Assembly: GCA_905205995.1 (NCBI GenBank)
Contig: CAJLFU010000004.1
Span: forward strand, 3,186-67,185
From: an uncultured Haemophilus sp.
GTDB lineage: Bacteria > Pseudomonadota > Gammaproteobacteria > Enterobacterales > Pasteurellaceae
Reading direction: 5' to 3'
DNA length: 64,000 nt
Below the pieces are notes generated by a model. The model searched no databases and was not told where the DNA came from. It saw nothing but the letters and a program-made list of their open reading frames with translations. Positions within the stretch are counted from its first letter, which is position 1. The number at the start of each line of letters is the position of its first letter. Positions 15,166 through 24,800 of the stretch are shown here, piece by piece. Position numbers and translations under genes: made by a program.

Positions 15166-17457
15166 TCAAAACACCAAATTCTCCTCTTTCAAAAACTCTG
15201 TATCCTCCCAAGAAAGCCCCGCCACTTCATCATACAAATCCAACCCGATCAGCGTATAAAACTGTTTGCCAAAGTTTTTCTCGTTAATCGGTTCGATGCG
15301 TCCTGTTTTATACAACGCAGCGAGGGCTTTTTCGGGGATTTGGACGGTGTAGGGTTGCAGTTTGCGTAAGAGTCCGCCGATGTGGTCGGCGTGGTGCAGG
15401 CTGCTGATGAGATTTTCGGCCTCACCATCGAACGGAATAATCAGCGGCTGCATATGGCTTTCAATCATGCGGAATTTGTCGGCGATAGTTTGGAATGGGA
15501 AATCGAGGCTTTGCCCTGTATCGTTGTGCATTTTCAGGATTTTTTTATTGTCCAGTTCACTGCCTTTTAATTGATAAAGCTCGGCGAAATAGGCGGCGAC
15601 AGCTTGGACGGATAAGAGGTCGTCTGAAAAACTGTCGGCAGTCAGGCGCATAATGGCGGCTTGGGCGGCAAGTTCGGGCGGGGCTTTCCATTGTTCTTCG
15701 GGTGCGAATATCCAGACAAAGCTGTTTTCAGACGGCCTTTTGCCTTCGCGGTTGCAACGTCCGGCGGCTTGGGCTACGCTGTCTAAACCTGCTTCGGCGC
15801 GCATCACCAGCGGAAAATCCACATCAACGCCGGCTTCAATTAAGGAGGTGGCGATAACGCGGCAGGGTTCGCCCTTTTTCAGACGACCTCGAATTTCATC
15901 GAGCTTTTGGCTGCGGTGTTTGGCGCACATTAAGGTGGTCAGGTGGAACGTTCCGTCAAGGTGTTTGGCTTGGTCATACAGACTGCGGGCGTGGCGGCGG
16001 TTATTGATGATGACGAGCATTTGCGGGTGTTCGGCAAGTTTGGCGAGCAAGTCGGCATCAGTTTGTGTGCCGATGTGTTGCACGGTAGTGCGGCGCAGTT
16101 TGTCGAAAAGTGCGGTCGGTTTTGGGGCGATTTCACGCACGTTTTCAAAACCGCGATAGAAGCCGTTTTCGGCTTGCACGGCTGGCTGAGTGGCGGTGCA
16201 CATGACGATGCTGCAGCGGTAGTTTTGCGCCAATTCTTTGATGGCTTGCATGATGGGTAGCAAAAGATTGAGAGGCAGCATTTGCGCTTCATCGAGGATG
16301 ATGACGGAGCCTGCGATGTTGTGCAGCTTGCGGCAGCGCGAGGAGCGGTCGGCGAAGAGGGATTCGAAGAATTGCACGGCGGTGGTTACGACAACCGGCG
16401 CGTCCCAGTTTTCCGAGGCAAGGCGCAATTTGTCTTTGGTGGCTTCATTTTGCAGTTTGCCGTCGTCGAAGGTGCTGTGGTGTTCCAACACGGCTTGTTC
16501 GCCCAATTCACCAAAGGCTTTGCGAAACTCAGCGGCATTTTGTTCGATGATGCTGGTGAACGGGATGACGTAAATCACGCGCCGCATACCGTGCCGCTTG
16601 GCGTGTTCCAGCGCGAATGCCATGGAAGTGAAGGTTTTGCCGCCGCCGGTCGGCACGGTGAGCGTGAATAGCCCTTGCGGTTGTGCCGCTTGTTCTACGG
16701 CGTAATCGAGGATTTCGCTTCGCAGGCGGTTTAAGGCGGCATTACGTTTTTCGGCTTCGGTTTGCGCTGGAGCTTGGGCGATACGTCGTCTGAAATCGTT
16801 GATAAATTGATTGAAATTATGTTGCAAGGCGTTTAAATCGGGATAACCGCCGCGCTCGACGGCTTTGTTTTCTAGCTTTAGATAAAAGGCTTCGGTATCG
16901 AGGTAATCGGCATCCACCAAGCAGGAATAGAGCATTCGAGTGAAAAAGGCGTAGGAGAAAAAAGGATGATGCGCGTCGGCTTTGAGTGGTGGTACGGATA
17001 GGTTTTGAGGGGGCTTGATTTCTTGTTGCCACAGGTTATCAAGAGCGGGGATATCTGTGCCAAATTGCAACGCTAGACGCTGTTTCAAAGTACTGCGGTT
17101 ATCTCCCTCACCATATCCATTAGCCAACCCCGTATGATGCCCAGCAATGCAAAACGCCATCAGCTTGCCGATAGCATTTCCCCAACGTTCGACAGCAATT
17201 TTGGCTCCTGCGGTAGCATGATCGACAGATGGGCCACCATGCAATCGGTGATTAAAGGCTTCTGAATATTTCCCCAAATCATGTAACTGCCCTGTATAAC
17301 GAGCAATCTCATCTGCTCCAAAAATTTGAGCAAATGTTGCCGCTAGATTTCCAACATTGCTTGCATGATTTTGTAAGGTTTGCCAATGTTCGTAAGGTAA
17401 GAGGTTACCAAGTTCGTCTTGGGCTGAATGGGCGTAGTAGGAGAGTTTCGCAAACAT
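15166..17457 (-). CDS. cas3: Cas3, HD nuclease-helicase
   Basis: A 763-aa protein, first gene of the operon. The N-terminal HD nuclease shows His31, the HD pair at 59-60 (GQLHDLGKY), His80 and the HH pair at 107-108 (AGHHTGL). The SF2 helicase follows with Walker A GGGKT (271-275), DEAQ (389-392), CTATQP and the C-terminal AAGRCNREG. Cas3 is recruited by target-bound Cascade and shreds DNA processively. AAGGATT precedes the ATG. It carries neisserial uptake words at 15617, 15727, 15878 and 16785 and a Haemophilus signal at 16108. It seems intact, so the system can be interference-competent. Confidence 0.97.
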   Translation of the reverse strand: MFAKLSYYAHSAQDELGNLLPYEHWQTLQNHASNVGNLAATFAQIFGADEIARYTGQLHDLGKYSEAFNHRLHGGPSVDHATAGAKIAVERWGNAIGKLMAFCIAGHHTGLANGYGEGDNRSTLKQRLALQFGTDIPALDNLWQQEIKPPQNLSVPPLKADAHHPFFSYAFFTRMLYSCLVDADYLDTEAFYLKLENKAVERGGYPDLNALQHNFNQFINDFRRRIAQAPAQTEAEKRNAALNRLRSEILDYAVEQAAQPQGLFTLTVPTGGGKTFTSMAFALEHAKRHGMRRVIYVIPFTSIIEQNAAEFRKAFGELGEQAVLEHHSTFDDGKLQNEATKDKLRLASENWDAPVVVTTAVQFFESLFADRSSRCRKLHNIAGSVIILDEAQMLPLNLLLPIMQAIKELAQNYRCSIVMCTATQPAVQAENGFYRGFENVREIAPKPTALFDKLRRTTVQHIGTQTDADLLAKLAEHPQMLVIINNRRHARSLYDQAKHLDGTFHLTTLMCAKHRSQKLDEIRGRLKKGEPCRVIATSLIEAGVDVDFPLVMRAEAGLDSVAQAAGRCNREGKRPSENSFVWIFAPEEQWKAPPELAAQAAIMRLTADSFSDDLLSVQAVAAYFAELYQLKGSELDNKKILKMHNDTGQSLDFPFQTIADKFRMIESHMQPLIIPFDGEAENLISSLHHADHIGGLLRKLQPYTVQIPEKALAALYKTGRIEPINEKNFGKQFYTLIGLDLYDEVAGLSWEDTEFLKEENLVF

Positions 17458-17500
17458 AAAATAATCCTTTATATTTATGATTACTTTAATTACTTCGCTT

Positions 17501-17530
17501 AATTTACTCCTAATCTCATTTTAATGTCAA
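17501..17530 (-). promoter_or_regulatory. Candidate cas operon promoter
   Basis: On the minus strand a perfect TTGACA (17530-17525) is followed after 18 nt by TAAATT (17506-17501), giving a start point about 37 nt before the cas3 ATG. No other good promoter is visible in the 170 bp after the upstream terminator. This would drive cas3 through cas2. Confidence 0.65.
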
Positions 17531-17624
17531 GAATGATTTTTTATATATTTTTTCATAAATAATATGAAGTTAATTGATTTTAAAATGGAGTGTTTTATAT
17601 GATTTAGAGTGCTTTTTAGGAGAT

Positions 17625-17655
17625 AAAAAAAGCCCTTTCAAAAAGGTGAAAGGGC
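17625..17655 (-). terminator. Intrinsic terminator after trhP
   Basis: GCCCTTTCA (17632-17640) and TGAAAGGGC (17647-17655) form a perfect 9-bp stem with a 6-nt loop, followed on the minus strand by seven T. It ends trhP transcription and insulates the cas operon promoter from upstream reading. Confidence 0.9.
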
Positions 17656-17754
17656 AAAATATTTGGAGTCATACTATGAGTTGTTGAATTAACAAATCAG
17701 GTATGAGATGTATTATAGTGCACTTATTAACAAATGCAACAATTTTTTAACAAA

Positions 17755-19134
17755 TTAATTATGTGGATTGCGTGTGTTGGTGTTGACCAAGTTACGCATT
17801 AACAAAGCATAATCAAGTTGGATGTCTTGTGGCACATCTAAAAAGACAAAGTGACCATCGCCGAGTGCGGCTTCCACATTTTCGTTTTTGCGATTGAGTA
17901 TTTTTTCAATCTTAAAGACGATGTTGCCTTGTGGGGTCATCATTTCCACTTCATCACCAAGCAAGAATTTGTTTTTCACCGCTACTTCAGCCATACCTTG
18001 TTCGTTACGTTTACCGGTAAATTCACCGACAAATTGTTGGCGTTCAGAGATAGAGTAGCCGTATTCGTAATTTTGGTATTCATCGTGCGTATGACGACGT
18101 AAGAAACCTTCGGTATAACCACGATGCGCAAGGGATTCCAACGTATCCATTAAACTTTCATCAAATGGTCTGCCTGCAGCCGCGTCATCAATGGCTTTGC
18201 GGTAAACTTGTGCCGTTCTTGCACAGTAATAGAATGATTTAGTACGACCTTCGATTTTTAGAGAATGAACACCAAGTGCGGTCAATTTTTCCACGTGTTG
18301 TACGGCACGCAGATCTTTTGAGTTCATAAAGTAGGTGCCGTGCTCATCTTCAAAAGCGGTCATTTGTTCATCGGGTTTTTGTGATTCGGTGTAAAGGAAG
18401 ACTTTATCCGTTACTGCACCTTCGCCTAAAGTTGGCGCCACATTTTTCACTTCGATTTGTTGAGCTGGATCGATTTTCGGCACGATGTTGCCTACTTCAT
18501 CCGTGGTGCCTTCTTCCATTTTGTATTCCCAACGGCAAGCATTGGTGCAAGTGCCTTGGTTTGGGTCGCGTTTGTTGATATAGCCAGAAAGTAAGCAACG
18601 GCCAGAATACGCCATGCATAACGCACCATGTACGAAGATTTCGAGCTCGATATCGGGCACATGTTGGCGAATTTCAGCGATTTCTTCAATGGATAATTCG
18701 CGCGATAAAATCACACGAGTTAACCCCATTTGTTTCCAGAATTTTACGGTTGCCCAGTTTACGGCATTTGCTTGTACAGAAAGGTGAATATCAATATCCG
18801 GGAAGTTTTCACGCACCAACATGATTAAACCTGGGTCAGACATAATTAAGGCATCAGGGCCCATGTCGATCACAGGTTGTAAATCTTTGATAAAGGTTTT
18901 GAGTTTGGAGTTATGCGGTGCAATGTTTACGACCACATAGAATTTTTTGCCAAGTGCATGGGCTTCATCGATCCCGATTTTTAAATTGGCATGATTAAAT
19001 TCATTGTTGCGTACACGTAAGCTGTAACGTGGTTGGCCTGCATAAACGGCATCTGCGCCATACGCAAAGGCGTAGCGCATATTTTTGAGGGAGCCCGCAG
19101 GGGAGAGTAATTCAGGTTTAAATGGGGTTGTCAT
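17755..19134 (-). CDS. trhP: TrhP (YegQ), U32-family tRNA hydroxylation protein
   Basis: A 459-aa peptidase U32-family protein starting PFKPELLSPAGSLKNMRYAFAYGADAVYAG. The U32 signature is ELEIFVHGALCMAYSGRCLLSGY, and the cysteine set includes QGTCTNACRW. The length and features match YegQ, now TrhP, needed for prephenate-dependent 5-hydroxyuridine formation at tRNA wobble position 34. It is not thought to be a protease despite the family name. Expression ends at the strong hairpin at 17625-17655. It marks the right-hand chromosomal flank of the CRISPR locus. Confidence 0.9.
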   Translation of the reverse strand: MTTPFKPELLSPAGSLKNMRYAFAYGADAVYAGQPRYSLRVRNNEFNHANLKIGIDEAHALGKKFYVVVNIAPHNSKLKTFIKDLQPVIDMGPDALIMSDPGLIMLVRENFPDIDIHLSVQANAVNWATVKFWKQMGLTRVILSRELSIEEIAEIRQHVPDIELEIFVHGALCMAYSGRCLLSGYINKRDPNQGTCTNACRWEYKMEEGTTDEVGNIVPKIDPAQQIEVKNVAPTLGEGAVTDKVFLYTESQKPDEQMTAFEDEHGTYFMNSKDLRAVQHVEKLTALGVHSLKIEGRTKSFYYCARTAQVYRKAIDDAAAGRPFDESLMDTLESLAHRGYTEGFLRRHTHDEYQNYEYGYSISERQQFVGEFTGKRNEQGMAEVAVKNKFLLGDEVEMMTPQGNIVFKIEKILNRKNENVEAALGDGHFVFLDVPQDIQLDYALLMRNLVNTNTRNPHN

Positions 19135-19270
19135 AATGTTCTCTTGTCTGATTTCAGGTCAGTAGCTTGCTTTTGGCAAGCCGTATTAAAGGCCTGTATT
19201 TTAGGCGGATTTAGGGATTTGTAAAGTAAAAGTGCGGTTGGTTTTTCGATTGTTTTTTAAGGCTAGAAAT

Positions 19271-19297
19271 AAAAAAGGCGAACCATTCGTTCGCCTT
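19271..19297 (-). terminator. Intrinsic terminator after the NCS2 permease
   Basis: AAGGCGAAC and GTTCGCCTT form a 9-bp stem with a 5-nt loop and a T-run on the minus strand, 18 nt past the permease stop. Confidence 0.88.
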
Positions 19298-19314
19298 ATC
19301 AAGATTGTATTTAA

Positions 19315-20631
19315 TTAAATCGCCCAGCCGCCAGCATAGAATGCGACAAGTACAATGGCGATGATAATTGTGCCGATGTTGAGTTTTTTCATATCACCAC
19401 TCACGATACGACCAATCACTAATGCCGCAAAGCCAAGCATGATACCGGTTACGATGTTTGCTGTTAACACGATGAATACCGCGCAAACTAAGCCACTCAT
19501 TGCACCCACGAAATCATCGAAGTCTAATTTACTTACATTGCTTAGCATTAATAAGCCCACATACATTAACGCCGGTGCAGTTGCATAACCAGGCACTAAG
19601 AATGCAAGTGGTTGGAAGAATAACATTAATAAGAACAATACGCCGACGACGATAGCGGTGATACCCGTTTTACCGCCTGCGGCTGTCCCTGCTGCAGATT
19701 CGATATAAACGGCGGCTGGCGCAGTACCGAATAAACCCGAGAATAAGCTACTTACAGAGTCAGAGGTTAAGGCTTTGCCACCGTTGATGATTTGCCCGTC
19801 TTTATCTAATAAGTCTGCTTGACCTGCAACGGCACGAATCGTACCTGTCGCATCAAATACGGCAGTCATCACTAAAGCAAAGACAATGGGTAAAATGGCT
19901 GGTTGTAATGCACCTTGTAAATCTAATTGTAAGAAAAGTGAGTTTTCACCAAAGGTTGGCATTTTGAAGATTTGGCCATTGAATGTTACGTTTGGATCGA
20001 AGATTAAACCTACGATAGTAATGGCAATGATGACCCATAAAATCCCGCCTTTCACTTTCATTTTTTCTAAGCCGATAATGAATGCAAGACCGATTAAGGA
20101 CATCATCACAGGGAACGAGGTAAAATCACCTAATTTAACCGGTAAACCCGCTTGGTTGCCGACCACTAAGCCTACGCCATTTGCGGCGATTAAAAGTAAG
20201 AATAAGCCGATTCCAATCCCCGCACCGTGTGCAATACTTGATGGCAGGTTACGTAAGATCCAAGAACGAATACCTGTCGCAGAAATTAAGGTGAACACCA
20301 AACCCATGAGGAATACGGCACCTAATGCCACAGGAATAGAAACATGTTGACCGATCACTAAGCTAAATGCGGTGAAGGCAGTTAATGAAATCGCACAGCC
20401 GATCGCCATTGGTGCATTTGCCCAAAAGCCGATTAAAATCGAACCAAGACCCGCCACTAAACAGGTTGCGATAAACACTGATTCAGCCGGAAAGCCTGCA
20501 TCACCAAGCATTTTAGGCACAACAATCACGGAATACACCATGGCTAAGAAGGTGGTTAAACCCGCGATGATTTCTTGACGAACCGTTGAACCGCGTTTGC
20601 TGAGTTCAAAGGTTTTTTCCAAACTTGACAT
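19315..20631 (-). CDS. NCS2-family purine permease (adenine/hypoxanthine-guanine type)
   Basis: From the ATG at 20631 (AGGGGAC just upstream) the protein is 438 aa with about 12-14 hydrophobic segments. It has NCS2/AzgA-type signatures: an N-terminal STVRQEIIAGLTTFLAMVYSVIVVP, a GCAISLTAFTAF segment and the FDATGTIRAVAGQADLLD motif. These match proton-coupled adenine or hypoxanthine/guanine importers such as AdeP, AdeQ, GhxP and GhxQ of E. coli; which purine is carried cannot be told from sequence alone. It is divergent from ppa across 200 bp. A TTG codon 8 codons upstream is in frame but is not a better start. Confidence 0.88.
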   Translation of the reverse strand: MSSLEKTFELSKRGSTVRQEIIAGLTTFLAMVYSVIVVPKMLGDAGFPAESVFIATCLVAGLGSILIGFWANAPMAIGCAISLTAFTAFSLVIGQHVSIPVALGAVFLMGLVFTLISATGIRSWILRNLPSSIAHGAGIGIGLFLLLIAANGVGLVVGNQAGLPVKLGDFTSFPVMMSLIGLAFIIGLEKMKVKGGILWVIIAITIVGLIFDPNVTFNGQIFKMPTFGENSLFLQLDLQGALQPAILPIVFALVMTAVFDATGTIRAVAGQADLLDKDGQIINGGKALTSDSVSSLFSGLFGTAPAAVYIESAAGTAAGGKTGITAIVVGVLFLLMLFFQPLAFLVPGYATAPALMYVGLLMLSNVSKLDFDDFVGAMSGLVCAVFIVLTANIVTGIMLGFAALVIGRIVSGDMKKLNIGTIIIAIVLVAFYAGGWAI

Positions 20632-20833
20632 AAAGTCCCCTAGGTTAATAATCAAAAAAATACGTGCTATTTTATAGCAAATTATTTAAAAGTAAACGTT
20701 TGCGCAATCGTTTTTTTTGTCACTCTGACGGGAAAGTGCAGTCAGTTTTGAGGATGTTTTTCGCATATTTTTTTATCGACTAAAAACTGCTATACTCTGA
20801 AAGTTTTTAACGTAATCAAAAAAAGGAAAAACA

Positions 20834-21364
20834 ATGGCTGATTTTAATCAAATTTTAACGCCAGGCGATGTAGATGCCGGCATTATCAATGTGGTAAATG
20901 AAATTCCAGAAGGTAGCTGCCACAAAATCGAATGGAACCGTAAAGTTGCAGCGTTCCAATTAGACCGTGTTGAGCCAGCGATCTTCGCAAAACCAACTAA
21001 CTATGGTTTCATTCCACAAACTTTAGACGAAGATGGCGATGAGTTAGACGTTTTATTATTAACTCGCCAACCACTTGCGACAGGTGTATTCCTTGAAGCA
21101 AAAGTAATCGGTGTAATGAAATTCGTTGATGATGGCGAAGTGGACGATAAAATCGTTTGTGTGCCAGCAGATGACCGCGACACCGGCAATGCATACAACA
21201 GCCTTGCAGATGTACCAGCACAATTAATCAAACAAATTGAATTCCACTTCAACAACTACAAAGCATTGAAAAAACCAGGTTCAACAAAAGTGACTCACTG
21301 GGGCGATGTAGAAGAAGCGAAAGAAGTGATTCGTGAATCTATCAAACGTTGGAATGAACGTTAA
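20834..21364 (+). CDS. ppa: Inorganic pyrophosphatase (family I)
   Basis: A 176-aa soluble enzyme that hydrolyses pyrophosphate. The family I signatures are present: the substrate-binding KIEWNRK near residue 35, YGFIPQTLDEDGDELDVLLL with the metal-binding aspartates, and DDGEVDDKIVCVPADD. The length matches the hexameric bacterial type (about 175 aa). AAAAGGAAAAAC precedes the ATG, and a TATACT -10 box lies at 20791-20796. Codon use is that of a highly expressed gene. It ends at a clear hairpin (21385-21409). Confidence 0.97.
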   Translation: MADFNQILTPGDVDAGIINVVNEIPEGSCHKIEWNRKVAAFQLDRVEPAIFAKPTNYGFIPQTLDEDGDELDVLLLTRQPLATGVFLEAKVIGVMKFVDDGEVDDKIVCVPADDRDTGNAYNSLADVPAQLIKQIEFHFNNYKALKKPGSTKVTHWGDVEEAKEVIRESIKRWNER

Positions 21365-21384
21365 TTTTTCATTTTAATGAATTT

Positions 21385-21415
21385 AAAAGGCATCAAATTG
21401 ATGCCTTTTGTTTTT
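21385..21415 (+). terminator. Intrinsic terminator after ppa
   Basis: AAAAGGCATCA (21385-21395) and TGATGCCTTTT (21399-21409) form an 11-bp stem with a 3-nt loop, followed by a T-rich tract. Confidence 0.9.
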
Positions 21416-21511
21416 ATAAATAATAAAAAGTGCTTTAAAATGATCTACATACATTCCATAATCAGCATGTTTTTAACCATATTCCTATAGAAGGAACCTT
21501 AAGCGGGGAGA

Positions 21512-21745
21512 ATGATGAGAAAAATTATATATATTATGTTATTTTCTTCTCTTTATGCCTTTTTTTTCTTGTTAACGATGTTTGTTGTGGCTAAAGCACT
21601 TTATAATTTTAATAATGGAAAGCTTTTTTATCAGGTTGATTTGCTATCATTTTTCAGAGATTTTGATGTTAAGGATATACAGTTCTTCTTTCTTATATTC
21701 TCTATCGTATTTATAATAACGTATCTTCGCTATAGAGATTACTAA
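21512..21745 (+). CDS. Small two-helix membrane protein, unknown
   Basis: A 77-aa protein (76 if the second ATG is used) preceded by GGGGAG. Two hydrophobic helices, about residues 5-30 and 56-72, flank a short polar middle containing NNGKLFYQVD and FRDFDVKD; the C-terminus is basic and aromatic (TYLRYRDY). It looks like a small inner-membrane protein. No family is recognised, and it is isolated between ppa and the convergent autotransporter. Composition is AT-richer than its neighbours, so it could be a recent or marginal gene. It could also be a chance open frame, but the good ribosome site argues for a real gene. Confidence 0.5.
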   Translation: MMRKIIYIMLFSSLYAFFFLLTMFVVAKALYNFNNGKLFYQVDLLSFFRDFDVKDIQFFFLIFSIVFIITYLRYRDY

Positions 21746-21794
21746 AGGCAAGGTCAGATATTTAGTATACGATTTTAAATATTTATTGAATATA

Positions 21795-21848
21795 AAGTGC
21801 GGTCAATTTTCAAAGAGTTTTAAAACTTCTCAAAAACCGACCGCACTT
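21795..21848. terminator. Inverted uptake-signal pair between convergent genes
   Basis: AAGTGCGGT (21795-21803) and its complement (21840-21848), extended to an 11-bp stem, enclose a second small dyad around AGTTTTAAAACT. It is placed between the convergent small membrane protein gene and the autotransporter gene. Both strands run into T-rich sequence, so it can terminate in both directions. Confidence 0.75.
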
Positions 21849-21866
21849 TTGTCTTATTGAATCTCG

Positions 21867-24800
21867 TTAAAATGAGAAACGTAGTTCTGCATTAACATTA
21901 TTCGCTTTAGTATCGTGGTTATAAGCACCTTGATAGCCGACTTTTACGCTAAATGCTGGTGTGAATTGCGCTTGTAATGCGACACCTGTCGTGACGACAT
22001 TTTTCAATTCTTTACCATAAAGATTCGCGACACCTTGGTTATTGATCACCAAGCTGCCTTCAGCGGCTTTATCTTTATGGAAACTATGATAAGCTACATC
22101 ACCCAATAGATTTAATTGAACGCCACCAATTGCAAATGGAATGGATGGACGTAAACCTACAGAGGTGACGATTAAATCACGATTGTTGTCTTTTAACTGC
22201 ACTTCGCCTTTAGTCACACCTTTATTTTTGATGTGCATATAGCTTACGCCTGCATAAGGTTCAATCGCAAAATGTTCGCCTTTTAAGCCAGTGTAGGCAA
22301 GTTCAGCAAAGACATTTTGTGTTTGGCTATGGGTTTTCACCCCTTGTGCAAATTCAGCACGTTGTTCGTGTTTACCCCAGCTTTGAATAAAGCCAATTTT
22401 CGGTGTTAACACGTTGAAGCGATGTTCAGCTGTTAAGCCTAAATGCACAGCACGATCTTTCGAAGTGCGGTCAATTTTGTGGCTATTTTGTGTTGAGCCG
22501 ACAAATACACCTAAATGTTTGTTTGTATCAATGGTTGCATCAATGCCCACAAGTTGATTGTACGCATGGCTGCTTAAACTATCCGTGCTGAAGTGGGTGA
22601 AAGTGCCACTTGTCCAAATTTGTGTACCTGCATTAAGTTGAGCTCTTACTGCGCCTGGTTGAGCAAGTTGCTGACGAAGCAATAAGCCATTTAACACATT
22701 GTGTTGTTGAGCTGCGAGATCTTCATCATAGCTTAAACGAGCAAAGGCTTGGCGAGCATTCTCTTTTGTTCCCCAAATTAGGCTTTGGTAAGCCGCACTG
22801 TTTGTTGCTGCATCTAATGCATTGGCGATAGCTACTTCATTTTCAGTGGTTGCTGCAGATGAAAGGGCTTTTTTCTGAACGGTTACTTTCAACGTATTCG
22901 CATTACTTTCATTTTTAACAGCAAAGAAATCATAAGTGCGAGGTGTTTCAACTACCGCATTTTCAGCTCCCACAAATGATCCAGTACCTTGCACAGAAAC
23001 TGCTTTTTGAGGATTTTGTTGTAATTGAGGTAGAATTTCTTCATCAAATTTATTTGGCACTAAAACAGAACCGTCTGCAAAGGTTGCATTAACATTGGCA
23101 ATACCATTATTCAATAAGAAACGACCACCTTTTTCTACCGTTGCAGTGACCGTTTTCGCAGTGCTGGTTAAGGTTTCGGTGACAAATCCATTCTCACTTG
23201 GTTTAGTGACTTCCGTTTTCGGTAATACTTCCAATGTTGCACCTTGTTTTACGATAACTTGTTGTGCCGAACCAAGGGATTGATTTAACCCTGAAAGTTG
23301 ACCTTCATTTATGGTAATTGCACCTGTGAAGCTGTTATTACCAGTGAGCGTTAAGGTGCCAGCCCCATTTTTAGTTAATGCGCCAACATAGCCTTGTGCG
23401 GCACGTTCATTACGAGCCACTTCACGCGCTAAACCTACTTGATATTCCGCTTTTTCTTCTGCTGTCGCGCCCGCACGATTTTGCATTAACGCTTGTAATT
23501 CAGCTTTGCGTGTTGTCCAAGTAGCTGCTTCAGCTTGATCTTCGACTTGACGTGCTTTGATGGCTTTATCGCTAATATCATTTGACCAAACATCATTTTG
23601 ATTGAGGTTGATTTTCATGTTTCCTAAGAATTGACCCGGGCCAAACATGGCTTTGCCAAGATCTAAAATCCCCCAACCCCAAACGTTACTCGGTACACCT
23701 TGTTCGGTTTCCCAACGTTCTAACGGTTTACCTTCAAGCCCTTTACGAAGCGTGGTTTGTCTTGCTGTGGTCAGCATGACATCACGCGCTTGATCCGCAC
23801 TCATATAAGGATAACGGGACAAAATCACACCAAGAGCACCGCTCACATGTGGTGCTGCCATTGAAGTACCACCAGCCGATTTGTAGATAGGCTCACCATA
23901 AGTGTCGTTGTCTTGTAATTGAATATAGGCGGAATAGATGTTGGCGGATGGTGCCGCAATCGTCCACCATTTTGAATGACCAGCGAGGTTAAATTCTTGA
24001 ATGTCTGCGCCTGCTTTTTCATCGCTTACATCGTCATTTGAGTCATTTGGATAGCCTTCACCACCCACTTGCCCGGTGACGTTTACCCAGTATTTTTCTG
24101 CATCAGGTCTAAAATGTGGCAACATCGCACGCGTAAAAGATTCAGCCATCATACTGCGGTTACCCGCTGTAAAGACTTGAATCACTTTTCTATTTTTAGC
24201 TACTTCATAAGCCGCATCAACAAAGTTTTTCTCACCACTGGTCACAAATTGATAATAAGCTTTTTCAGCTTCACCTAAGTTGCTTAAATAAATATGTGCT
24301 GCAGGACTGGATATTGGCTCTGGTGCTTTTGGTACATCATAATATTGCACGCCATATTCAGGCACATCACGCCAATCATATTTTGGTTTGTAGCCTTGTG
24401 CGCCAGCAAAGGATGAATTAACACGACGGTTTGACCCCCAACTGTTATTAATCACTTTGGCGCCGGCATCTGCTAGGGCAGAGTAGCCTTGTAAGAAGAA
24501 ACCATAGTCTTGATTTGGACCATAGGTCATGTTGTCGTTACCACCGGTATTGGCAGAATACAGATTAGCGCCGAATGCTACACCATGCATCTCATTGCCG
24601 TCACGCGTTGCCGCCATTGTCCCGCCAACATGGGTACCATGAGCATCATTGGTATATTTATGCCATGCACCGTCAATATTGAAGGCTTCACCTTTAGTGA
24701 AGATGCCATTATCTGTTTTATCAAAATTACGTTTGCCATTTTTTACCGGTTCGTTTTTATTAATTGGGCCATTGCCCACAGAGGCATCGGGATAACGCAT

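Larger units (their letters stand above)
7942..16794. repeat. Set of about 12 neisserial-type DNA uptake words in the cas operon
   Basis: Exact AGGTCGTCTGAA (either strand) lies at 9429-9440, 12428-12439, 15617-15628 and 15878-15889. AGGCCGTCTGAA is at 15727-15738 and AGGCTGCCTGAA at 12011-12022. GCCGTCTGAA is at 9947-9956 and 12241-12250. The core GTCGTCTGAA is at 10178-10187, 13272-13281 and 16785-16794. A one-mismatch form, AGGCTACCTGAA, is at 7942-7953. I found none elsewhere in the window and none inside the X1 and X2 genes. Confidence 0.9.

Noticed and set aside
3761..17457. Insertion sequence, transposase or integrase responsible for moving the cas locus
   Set aside because: No transposase-like protein, terminal inverted repeats or target duplication could be seen at either flank. 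Transfer by transformation and homologous recombination fits better.
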